Assembly: GCA_934438075.1 (NCBI GenBank)
Contig: CAKSBF010000001.1
Coordinates: 310,001-374,000, forward strand
DNA: 64,000 nucleotides
Source of the DNA: an uncultured Clostridia bacterium
GTDB taxonomy: Bacteria; Bacillota; Clostridia; UBA1381; UBA9506
Reading direction: 5' to 3'
Both the position numbers and the translations under genes were made by a program. Below are positions 24,846-32,139 of this stretch, in pieces. Under the pieces are notes generated by a model that saw nothing but the letters and a program-made list of their open reading frames with translations, was not told where the DNA came from and made no database searches. The first letter of the stretch is position 1, and each line of letters opens with the position of its first letter.

Positions 24846-24900
24846 AAGGGATCGCAAAAGAAGCCGGAATATATCCTGCTCATTTTTGCGGTCCCTTTTT
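24846..24900 (+). terminator. Terminator after spoVG
   Basis: 14-bp stem AAGGGATCGCAAAA / TTTTGCGGTCCCTT with one T-G pair and a 22-nt loop, followed by T5. It ends spoVG transcription and would also end any RNA started at the promoter at 24807. Confidence 0.9.
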
Positions 24901-24963
24901 GTCACACATTATATTCTTTTTCATATACTGTTAGCAGAAGGTCAAAAGAAAGCGGGAAAAATC

Positions 24964-25113
24964 ATGCATTGCTTTAAATTCCGACTATGGGCATTGGTTG
25001 CCGCCTCCTTTTGTCTGGGAATGTTCGCCGGCTTGCTGCTGCCGCCGCTTTGGCTGGTTGTGTTTGAGGGGCTGCTCGTTTTGTTCATTGCCTTTTGCTG
25101 GCTTTGCAGCTGA
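24964..25113 (+). CDS. Small hydrophobic membrane peptide, 49 aa
   Basis: Not recognised. Residues about 8-27 and 28-47 are two hydrophobic segments separated by a Pro-Pro turn (LLLPPLWL), so it is probably a small two-pass or re-entrant membrane protein with a basic N-terminus (HCFKFR). The frame is open from 24886, but the ATG at 24964 is the only sensible start; the ribosome site is weak (AAAGCGGG). It lies between spoVG and spoVM, so a sporulation role is possible. That depends on position only. Confidence 0.5.
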   Translation: MHCFKFRLWALVAASFCLGMFAGLLLPPLWLVVFEGLLVLFIAFCWLCS

Positions 25114-25231
25114 TAAGAAACCATTTGCTGCAGCCATAGCCGCCATTTTTCACAACACAGGCAAAACCATAATTTGTTTATTTTGCCGCAGGCAAAAAAT
25201 AAAATTTTGCTGATAAAGGACGGTGTTTGTT

Positions 25232-25306
25232 ATGAAGGTTGTCGTATTACAATTTCCGCGTTTTATTAACGGAATCCTGCGCTCTATTTTCAAAATCAAA
25301 GGATAA
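25232..25306 (+). CDS. spoVM: Stage V sporulation protein SpoVM, 24 aa
   Basis: Tiny amphipathic peptide that in Bacillus marks the convex forespore membrane and anchors SpoIVA for coat assembly. The translation is MKVVVLQFPRFI followed by NGILRSIFKIKG. It shares Met1, Lys2, Pro9, Phe11, Gly14, Ile15 and Arg17 with the 26-residue B. subtilis SpoVM and has similar residues at 6, 10, 12, 16, 18 and 19. Pro9 lies at the position known to matter in SpoVM. AAAGGA lies 11 nt before the ATG. A terminator follows and bofA lies 470 bp downstream, which supports a sporulation setting. It is short enough for automatic gene finders to miss. Confidence 0.8.
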   Translation: MKVVVLQFPRFINGILRSIFKIKG

Positions 25307-25337
25307 CACGGCAGCCCTGCCGTACACCAGTTTTAAA

Positions 25338-25380
25338 CTGCGGCGTTTTGTAAAAAAATCATTCGCCGCAGACTTTTTTT
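25338..25380 (+). terminator. Terminator after spoVM
   Basis: Perfect 8-bp stem CTGCGGCG / CGCCGCAG (25338-25371) followed by AC-T7. A smaller palindrome ACGGCAG-CC-CTGCCGT lies just before it at 25308-25323. Confidence 0.88.
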
Positions 25381-25447
25381 GGAATATTTTAGGACAAACC
25401 TGACTATACTGATAACAGAAACGACAAATACATAGGAGGAACGGTAT

Positions 25448-25774
25448 ATGACCCTGCAACTATTGGAAGAAAAAAGAGCGTCGGTCATGAACTACTGGAA
25501 AAACCGACAAAAAGCAAGACAGGATAAACTGCTGAAGGAACAAAATTATTATGAGTTTATGCAGCAGCTCACTCAAGCAAAGCAAAACCTTCAGATTGCA
25601 CGCAGCAATTTTAATGCAACAACAGATGATTTGCTTATGGAATATTATATTTATATGATTAAAGCCGAAGAGACAAAATTAAACTATTATCTTGCTTTGG
25701 CAAAAAAAGAGCATCTTCAATTTTTTGGAGATATCGCGCAAAACGTCTGCGCAGACAGCAGAGGGGGTATATAG
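25448..25774 (+). CDS. DUF2508 family protein (YaaL-like)
   Basis: 108-residue soluble protein, mostly helical and charged, with a Gln/Lys-rich first half and LMEYYIYMIKAEETKLNYYLALAKKE near the C-terminus, which is the conserved part of DUF2508. In Bacillus the homologue YaaL also lies just upstream of bofA. Function unknown. AGGAGG lies 8 nt before the ATG. The stop codon touches the bofA start, so the pair is co-translated. Confidence 0.82.
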   Translation: MTLQLLEEKRASVMNYWKNRQKARQDKLLKEQNYYEFMQQLTQAKQNLQIARSNFNATTDDLLMEYYIYMIKAEETKLNYYLALAKKEHLQFFGDIAQNVCADSRGGI

Positions 25775-26041
25775 ATGGGTTTCGGCGAAATTGCTGCATA
25801 CATTCTTGCGGCTGTCCTTGCACTCATAGTATGCAGAATATTTTACAAGCCGCTAAAGGGAATTCTTATCCTGGCACTTAATTCCCTTCTTGGCGGCGTT
25901 GGCTTATACATATTTAACTGGATATTTTCTGCGACCGGCTTTACCATTGCCATTAACGTCGTCACAGCTTCCGTCTGCGGTTTATTCGGTCTGCCGGGAC
26001 TCGTTCTGCTTGTTTTGCTGAAACTGCTGTTTGCCGCATAG
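25775..26041 (+). CDS. bofA: Pro-sigmaK processing inhibitor BofA
   Basis: Membrane protein of 88 residues that in Bacillus holds the SpoIVFB protease inactive until the forespore signals. Two transmembrane segments (about 8-24 and 33-55) and a C-terminal hydrophobic region are visible. The family motif GLPGLVLLVLLKLLF near the C-terminus and NSLLGGVGLYIFN in the middle are typical. It starts immediately after the DUF2508 gene and ends 4 nt from the convergent exonuclease gene, without a visible terminator between them. Confidence 0.88.
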   Translation: MGFGEIAAYILAAVLALIVCRIFYKPLKGILILALNSLLGGVGLYIFNWIFSATGFTIAINVVTASVCGLFGLPGLVLLVLLKLLFAA

Positions 26042-26045
26042 ACAG

Positions 26046-26894
26046 CTACTCAACTTCCTTTTCGGGCAAGCGAATTTTCTTCTTATATTTCACCTTATTG
26101 CCATAGGTTAAAAAGACTTCTACAGAAGCAATAAAGGAAATACCGCAGCGTTTACAGCTATGTTCGGCAGCAAACTTATTTCCCTGCTTTGTCCACGCCT
26201 CCGCTCGTTTTGCATATCTGCCGCAGGAAGGACAGCGCATGCGAAACTCCCGTTTATCAACTGCCTTGTGAGACAAATCAGTAATATGTATATTTTTATA
26301 ATGTTGATTAATTTCCTGCGCATTAACAATGTAACGGGAAAACTTTTTCTTATCAAAAATCCGTACGAAAACCTCACCCGAAATCGCCGCATCCACCAAA
26401 GCATCATGCAGCGATTCTTCTTCATAAGAAATCGGAAACAAATCTGCCGCCATTTTAAGACCAAGCTGATTTTGTTTTCCGTCCGCTGCAAGCTGTCCCG
26501 TAGCATAACGCTGCAAATCGGCGAAGCGTGTCAGAAAATCAAGCCCTTCCTTTTCATTATAATACCGGCAATTGGAACGCAGCACGGATGCATCCTGCAT
26601 CCCCCACGACATGAGAACAAACCTTTTTCCCATAAAATTCCGAAACTCAGCAAATGCCACCGGAAAAGGGATTCCTTCCCTTTCTAATCTTTGAATTGTC
26701 AATCCGGTCATCTTTTCTACGGCAGGCTCTATTTTATGATAAATCTGCGGTTTTATCATGCAGCTGAAACTGCCTTGATAACGCAGCTGTGCATCATACT
26801 TCACCGCGCCGATTTGAATAATTTCATCAGGACATTTTTCCTGCAGTGTTTTAGGATGGCGATTCCACTCCAAGTCAAAAATAACGTAATTCAT
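26046..26894 (-). CDS. DEDDh 3'-5' exonuclease with C-terminal zinc ribbon
   Basis: DnaQ-like exonuclease, 282 residues. The catalytic acidic pair is in VIFDLEWN (Asp7, Glu9). The later motifs are SWGMQDASVLRSNC (about 97) and SLHDALVDA (about 162, the His-x4-Asp of DEDDh enzymes). The N-terminal 190 residues resemble the KapD/inhibitor-of-KinA exonucleases of Firmicutes. The C-terminal part adds a zinc ribbon (CPSCGRY ... CKRCGIS), which may bind nucleic acid. Substrate unknown. It follows ung by 23 nt and probably shares its transcript. Confidence 0.85.
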   Translation of the reverse strand: MNYVIFDLEWNRHPKTLQEKCPDEIIQIGAVKYDAQLRYQGSFSCMIKPQIYHKIEPAVEKMTGLTIQRLEREGIPFPVAFAEFRNFMGKRFVLMSWGMQDASVLRSNCRYYNEKEGLDFLTRFADLQRYATGQLAADGKQNQLGLKMAADLFPISYEEESLHDALVDAAISGEVFVRIFDKKKFSRYIVNAQEINQHYKNIHITDLSHKAVDKREFRMRCPSCGRYAKRAEAWTKQGNKFAAEHSCKRCGISFIASVEVFLTYGNKVKYKKKIRLPEKEVE

Positions 26895-26917
26895 GTATTT
26901 TGCCTTTCACAAAAATT

Positions 26918-27589
26918 TTATCCGTCCAAAGACCAATCTATTGGTGTTTTTCCCATCTGTGACAATAAGGTATTTACCTTGCTGAAATGACGGCAACCGA
27001 AAAAGCCGCGGCTTGCCGAAAGCGGACTCGGATGCGCTGCCATCAGCACAAAATGGTGATTGTTGGTAATCAGCGGCAGCTTTTCTTTCGCATTTCTGCC
27101 CCAAAGCAAGAAAATAACCGGATCCTCCCGCTCATTCAATTTTGAAATTACACTATCTGTAAACTGCGTCCAACCCAGATTTTTGTGCGAATTTGGCTCA
27201 CCTTCCCGCACCGTGAGGACAGTGTTCAGCAACATAACGCCTTGTTTCGTCCATGGGATTAAACATCCGGTCTGCGGACGTGCGATACCAACATCCGCTT
27301 CCAGCTCTTTAAACATATTGACAAGAGAAGGCGGCGCCTCCACACCCGGCTGTACCGAAAACGCAAGACCGTGTGCCTGACCCGGTCCGTGATATGGATC
27401 CTGACCAAGCAAAAGCACTTTCACATCATGATAGGCCGTCATCTTCAAAGCATTAAAAATATTGTGCATATCAGGGTATACCGTATGCGTTTTATACTCT
27501 GAAGCAAGTATACGGCGAAGCTTTTGATAATAATCTTTTTCAAATTCCGCACCGATTATTTCATCCCAGTCATTCCCAATCTGAACCAA
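26918..27589 (-). CDS. ung: Uracil-DNA glycosylase, family 1
   Basis: Removes uracil from DNA to start base-excision repair; 223 residues, usual size. The catalytic water-activating loop GQDPYHGPGQAHGLAFSV (about 62-79) has the catalytic Asp in GQDPYHG. The DNA-intercalation loop HPSPLSASRGFFG (about 185) contains the second catalytic residue His. The GVMLLNTVLTV motif is also present. It lies in a run of minus-strand housekeeping genes downstream of nrdR. Confidence 0.96.
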   Translation of the reverse strand: MVQIGNDWDEIIGAEFEKDYYQKLRRILASEYKTHTVYPDMHNIFNALKMTAYHDVKVLLLGQDPYHGPGQAHGLAFSVQPGVEAPPSLVNMFKELEADVGIARPQTGCLIPWTKQGVMLLNTVLTVREGEPNSHKNLGWTQFTDSVISKLNEREDPVIFLLWGRNAKEKLPLITNNHHFVLMAAHPSPLSASRGFFGCRHFSKVNTLLSQMGKTPIDWSLDG

Positions 27590-27629
27590 AGCCTTTCTCT
27601 CCTTCCTTCTTTTCAGTTATCATACCGCC

Positions 27630-28094
27630 CTAAGCCTTTTCCAAAAGTCGGTTTACTTCTTCAATAAAGGTGCTGACATCCTTAAATTGCCTATAAACCG
27701 AGGCAAAACGAACATATGCCACCTCATCAATTTTTTTCAGCCTGTCCATTACCATTTCACCAATCTGCTCCGATGAAATTTCCCGCTGAAGTTGATTTTG
27801 CATCGCCGCCTCAATTTCTATGACAATACGTTCCATATCCTTAGTAGCAATGGGCCTCTTTTCGCAGGCGCGCATAATACCGTTCAGCAACTTCTGACTG
27901 TCAAACATCTGCCGTGATCCATCTTTTTTTACAACCATAAGAGGAATATTTTCTATTTTCTCGTAAGTTGTAAAGCGTTTCCCACATTCCAGACATTCCC
28001 TGCGGCGTCTGATTGCCTCACCCTCATCCGTCGGACGGGAATCAACAACTTTACTTTCTTCATATTCACAATAAGGACATTTCATTTCCGTCAC
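27630..28094 (-). CDS. nrdR: Transcriptional repressor NrdR
   Basis: Nucleotide-sensing repressor of ribonucleotide reductase genes, 154 residues. The zinc finger has four Cys (CPYCEYEESKVVDSR ... CLECGKRFTTYE), followed by the ATP-cone domain (VVKKDGSRQMFDSQKLLNGIMRAC). The C-terminus (YVRFASVYRQFKDVSTFIEEV) is standard. The start overlaps the hemZ-like end by 4 nt. No ribonucleotide reductase gene or NrdR-box pair is visible in the window, so its targets are elsewhere. Confidence 0.96.
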   Translation of the reverse strand: MTEMKCPYCEYEESKVVDSRPTDEGEAIRRRRECLECGKRFTTYEKIENIPLMVVKKDGSRQMFDSQKLLNGIMRACEKRPIATKDMERIVIEIEAAMQNQLQREISSEQIGEMVMDRLKKIDEVAYVRFASVYRQFKDVSTFIEEVNRLLEKA

Positions 28095-29278
28095 TCCTTT
28101 ATCATATAATTAAAATATTCATATAAATATTGTTTTCTCTCAATCATTTCCTCCAGACGACGAATATATTCCCGCACATCTTTCATATTAAAAATCCGCT
28201 CAATACGATCCCCGCGAATTAGCTTGGTAACCCCTCCAACGCCCATGGAAATCACCGTCTGCAGTTCTTCCATCATTGCAACGTTATAATAGCCTTCCCG
28301 GCCCTCCTTGCTGAACCCGGTATTTTCCTGATTGCCAAGCGTCTTTTTCTGACGATAAAGATAATATGGATAATACCCCTTTCCGTTCAGCAACTTATGC
28401 GCAAAGTGCACCATTTCCTGCACCTCATTATCCTGCGTCAGCACCGTGTCCTGCTCCTCAGTAACCAATCGCGCCGCACGTTTGATGCACATGGTATGTA
28501 CGGTAATATTTTCCGGTTCAAATGCAGCCACTCTCTGCAGAGAGTCTGCAAATTCCTCTGGTGTTTCCTCCGGCAGCCCTGCAATAACATCCATGTTCAC
28601 TGCACGAAAATCAAATTGGCGTACCAACTCCATTGCTTCGGCAATTTGCTCTGCCGTATGTTTCCGCCCGATGATATCTAAGGTTTTCTGGTTCATGCTC
28701 TGCGGATTTACGCTGATTCTATCCACACCATGACGGCGCATTGCCGCAAGTTTCGAAGCCGTTATAGTATCCGGTCTTCCCGCCTCTACAGTAAATTCCC
28801 TGCTTTGTGACAAATCAAAACAATTTTCCAGCTTCTCAAGTAAGCTATCCAAATCCTCCGCGCTCAAGGTTGTAGGCGTGCCGCCGCCGATATATACGCT
28901 GTCCACCCGAAAACCAAGCTCCCGGACAATCTTTGCCGATGCCTCTATCTCATGGTACAGCGCCTCAAGATAAGGCCCCACAAAATGTTTCATCTGGTCT
29001 ACACCCATAGAGGCAAAGGAACAATATACACATTTTGACGGACAAAACGGAATGTCCAGATACAGGCTGACGCTGTTTTCCGGCGGTTTTGGAAATAATC
29101 GGTGTTCACGCTCCGCAATATTTACCGCAAGCTGCGTTTTTTCCTCTGAAACACCAAATTTTTCCTGAAATACGTTCGCAATTTCCTCTCTGCCCATACC
29201 GCACTCAAGCATCTGCACCGCACGTTTTACAGGTCGGATCCCCGTCAGGCTGCCCCATGGCAATGCTGTATTATTCAT
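28091..29278 (-). CDS. HemZ-like radical SAM protein, shortened N-terminus
   Basis: Radical SAM enzyme of the oxygen-independent coproporphyrinogen III oxidase/HemZ family, 395 residues. The motif LPWGSLTGIRPVK (about 6-18) is specific to the HemZ branch. The iron-sulphur motif is CPSKCVYC (Cys79, 83, 86), followed by YIGGGTPTTLS and DRISVNPQSM. B. subtilis HemZ has about 100 more residues in front. Here the ATG at 29278 overlaps the end of the upstream hydrolase gene (ATGAATAA) and has AAAGGA 6 nt upstream, so the extension is absent. The heme role is therefore uncertain. It may be a different radical SAM function. Confidence 0.82.
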   Translation of the reverse strand: MNNTALPWGSLTGIRPVKRAVQMLECGMGREEIANVFQEKFGVSEEKTQLAVNIAEREHRLFPKPPENSVSLYLDIPFCPSKCVYCSFASMGVDQMKHFVGPYLEALYHEIEASAKIVRELGFRVDSVYIGGGTPTTLSAEDLDSLLEKLENCFDLSQSREFTVEAGRPDTITASKLAAMRRHGVDRISVNPQSMNQKTLDIIGRKHTAEQIAEAMELVRQFDFRAVNMDVIAGLPEETPEEFADSLQRVAAFEPENITVHTMCIKRAARLVTEEQDTVLTQDNEVQEMVHFAHKLLNGKGYYPYYLYRQKKTLGNQENTGFSKEGREGYYNVAMMEELQTVISMGVGGVTKLIRGDRIERIFNMKDVREYIRRLEEMIERKQYLYEYFNYMIKE

Positions 29279-29906
29279 CTGACATCCTTTCCCACGCATA
29301 TACTTCATTGTGTTTTTTCTCATAAGCAATTGTCGTCGGTGCTCCATGTCCCGGATAAACACGAGTCTCTTCCGGCAACGTAAACAATTTATTCTTAATA
29401 GAAACGATTATCTTTTTCATGCTTCCTGACGGCAAATCCACCCGACCCATACCGCGCTGAAATAAGGTGTCGCCCGAAAACAGACTGTCATCACACAAAA
29501 GACACAAGCTTCCCTCGGTATGTCCCGGCGTTTCTATCACACGAAAGCGATAGTTTCCCGATATCAGCTCATCTCCCTCTGAAACGGTCATATCAGGCCT
29601 TGAAAGCTCGGCATACACGCCAAAACTTTCCATCAAATTTACATATGGATCAAGATACGCTTTGACCTCCTTGCAGCCAATCACCAGCTGTGCCCCCGTT
29701 TTTTCTTTAATCTGTGCCGCTGCGCCAATATGATCCCAATGGCAATGCGTTAACACAATATATTTTACGCAATAGCCTTGTTCTCGGATTCTCCGCTCGA
29801 TCTGTTCTGCATCAGCACCCGGATCAATCACCAGAAGCTCTGTTTTGTCGCCGGCTAAATAACAATTTTCCTGTATGCCGCCTGTTACAATCGTGTCTAA
29901 AATCAT
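29271..29906 (-). CDS. Metallo-beta-lactamase fold hydrolase (glyoxalase II-like)
   Basis: 211-residue metallohydrolase of the YqgX/GloB group. The two-metal motif HCHWDHIGAA (HxHxDH, about 54-63) and the later ligands TPGHTEGSLCLL and SGDTLF and YPGHGAPTT are all present, so both metals should bind. Substrate unknown; family members cleave thioesters such as hydroxyacyl-glutathione-like compounds. It lies between rel and the HemZ-like gene, a recurrent order in Clostridia. Confidence 0.9.
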   Translation of the reverse strand: MILDTIVTGGIQENCYLAGDKTELLVIDPGADAEQIERRIREQGYCVKYIVLTHCHWDHIGAAAQIKEKTGAQLVIGCKEVKAYLDPYVNLMESFGVYAELSRPDMTVSEGDELISGNYRFRVIETPGHTEGSLCLLCDDSLFSGDTLFQRGMGRVDLPSGSMKKIIVSIKNKLFTLPEETRVYPGHGAPTTIAYEKKHNEVYAWERMSDE

Positions 29907-29926
29907 ATATCGTCCGCCCTTTACAC

Positions 29927-32113
29927 TTAATTCCCGCGCTTTACCTCAAACACACTTTGCAAGCCGGAAAGTTTTTTCATCACAGTTTCAAACTGAACCT
30001 TTGACGTAATCTCAATGGTAATATTAATAATCGCGACCTGATCTTTTGTCGTCTTGGAATGAATCGCACTAATTAATATTTTTAAGTCTGATATGGTTTT
30101 TGTAATATCGACAAGCAGACCTTTCCGGTCATAAGCAGAGATAACCAACTCTGTATAGTACGAATTTTCCTTCGTCTGTTCCTCCTGCCAACGCACAGGA
30201 ATCAATCTGTCCGTACCGCTGTAGCTGCTTTCTGCCACAATGTTCGGGCAGTCCGCACGGTGAACAGACACACCTCGTCCGCGTGTAATATATCCGACAA
30301 TCTCATCCCCCGGCACCGGGTTGCAACAGCGCGATAGACGCACTAAACAATTATCAATCCCCTCTACGATAACACCGTTGCTTGCAGATGTTCTCTTCAC
30401 CGGCATCGCTTCCGTACCTGACAAAAACTCCGGTGCAGCATTTTTTACAGCCGCGCGATATTGTTCTCTTAACCTGCCTACAATTTTATTAACCGTCAGC
30501 GCCCCATAGCCGACTGCTGCGTATAAATCATCCAGGCTTGCAAAAGAATATTTTTTGCAAATCGGATCAATCCATTCCGGACGAAACAGCTGATTGTGCG
30601 TCATATTGATTCTGCGCAGTTCCTTCTCTATCAAATCCTTACCGCGAACAATATTCTCCTCTCTGCGCTCTTTCTTAAACCACTGGTTAATTTTCGTGCG
30701 CGCCTGCGAAGTTTTGCAAAGTTTCAGCCAGTCGCGGCTCGGACCATGCACAGCAGATGAGGTCATAATATCGACAATATCGCCATTTTGTAAAACATAA
30801 TCAAGGGTCGAAATTTTTCCGTTTACTTTAACGCCTGCCATTTTACATCCAACGGCGCTGTGTATCATAAAAGCAAAATCAATTGGCGTTGAACCTGCAG
30901 GAAGATTAATAACATCACCCTTCGGCGTAAATACAAATACTTCATCAGCAAACAAATCTATTTTTAAGGTACGCATAAAATCATCGGAGTCTACAACATT
31001 TTGCTGGATTTCAAGTATCTGCCGAATCCACTCCAGTTTAGAATCCATATCCGTTGCACCGCTGCGGCCCTCCTTATATTTCCAGTGCGCCGCAATACCG
31101 TGCTCTGCCACACGATGCATTTCCCATGTTCTGATCTGTATTTCAAACGGTGTCCCGTTTGGTCCGATTACCGTAGTGTGCAGCGACTGATACATATTCG
31201 GTTTAGGCATCGCAATATAATCCTTAAACCTTCCCGGAATCGGATAATAAAGCTCATGCACCATGCCAAGCACCGCATAGCAATCTTTCACGCTGTCCAC
31301 AATGACACGCACCGCGAACAAATCATACAATTCGTCAATGCTTTTATTTTGTGTGAACATTTTTCGGTAGATGCTGTAAAAATGTTTCGCACGTCCCATA
31401 ACATGTGCATGAATCCCAAGCTCCGCCAGCTTTTCCTCCAGCGTATGCATAATATCGTTAATATATTGCTCGCGTTCCTGCCGTTTTAAATTAATAGAAT
31501 CGGCAATTTCTTTATACGCAATGGGATCAAGGTAACGCAGGGACAAATCCTCCAGCTCCCATTTAATCTTAGACATACCGAGGCGATGTGCCAAAGCAGC
31601 ATAGACCTCCAGCGTTTCGCGTGCTTTTTCTCTCTGTTTGTCTTCGCTTTTTGCCTTCAGAGTGCGCATATTATGCAGACGGTCGGCAAGTTTAATAATA
31701 ATAACCCGTACATCCTTCGCCATAGCGAGAAACATTTTACGCAGATTTTCTATCTGCTGTTCTTCCTTGGTTGTATATTGAATTTTTCCAAGTTTAGTAA
31801 CGCCGTCCACAATCAGCGCAACATTTTCGCCAAACTGCTCCCTGATATCCGCGAGCGTATAAGTCGTATCCTCCACCACGTCATGCAGGAGCGCTCCCAC
31901 CAAAGAATCACAATCCAGTTCCAGGTCGGCAAGAATGTGAGCAACCGCTAAAGGATGCGTAATATAAGGTTCGCCGGAATTACGGCACTGTCCTTCATGA
32001 GCCTTCAGCGCCAATTCATAAGCCTTTGTCAGCCGTTCAATATTAAAATTAGGATTTGTCCGAAGCACCTTTTCCTTCAACGCCTCAAACGAAATATCCT
32101 TATCAATTTCCAT
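29927..32113 (-). CDS. rel: Bifunctional (p)ppGpp synthetase/hydrolase
   Basis: Makes and breaks the stringent-response alarmone; 728 residues, the long RelA/SpoT form. Domains in order: HD hydrolase (YITHPLAVAHIL, LLHDVVEDT, about 45-170), synthetase (DLFAVRVIVDS, about 240-350), TGS (IDLFADEVFVFTPKGDVINLPAGSTPIDFAF, about 390-450), and C-terminal ACT domain (VISAYDRKGLLVDITKTISD, from about 650). HD residues are intact, so it should be bifunctional. It lies between recJ and the MBL hydrolase gene. Confidence 0.96.
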   Translation of the reverse strand: MEIDKDISFEALKEKVLRTNPNFNIERLTKAYELALKAHEGQCRNSGEPYITHPLAVAHILADLELDCDSLVGALLHDVVEDTTYTLADIREQFGENVALIVDGVTKLGKIQYTTKEEQQIENLRKMFLAMAKDVRVIIIKLADRLHNMRTLKAKSEDKQREKARETLEVYAALAHRLGMSKIKWELEDLSLRYLDPIAYKEIADSINLKRQEREQYINDIMHTLEEKLAELGIHAHVMGRAKHFYSIYRKMFTQNKSIDELYDLFAVRVIVDSVKDCYAVLGMVHELYYPIPGRFKDYIAMPKPNMYQSLHTTVIGPNGTPFEIQIRTWEMHRVAEHGIAAHWKYKEGRSGATDMDSKLEWIRQILEIQQNVVDSDDFMRTLKIDLFADEVFVFTPKGDVINLPAGSTPIDFAFMIHSAVGCKMAGVKVNGKISTLDYVLQNGDIVDIMTSSAVHGPSRDWLKLCKTSQARTKINQWFKKERREENIVRGKDLIEKELRRINMTHNQLFRPEWIDPICKKYSFASLDDLYAAVGYGALTVNKIVGRLREQYRAAVKNAAPEFLSGTEAMPVKRTSASNGVIVEGIDNCLVRLSRCCNPVPGDEIVGYITRGRGVSVHRADCPNIVAESSYSGTDRLIPVRWQEEQTKENSYYTELVISAYDRKGLLVDITKTISDLKILISAIHSKTTKDQVAIINITIEITSKVQFETVMKKLSGLQSVFEVKRGN

Positions 32114-32139
32114 TCTTTTCGCCTCCCCTTCCTACGCAG

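Noticed and set aside
25181..25197. TTTTGCC-GCA-GGCAAAA palindrome as a terminator
   Set aside because: No T-tract follows on either strand in the right place, so it was left out.
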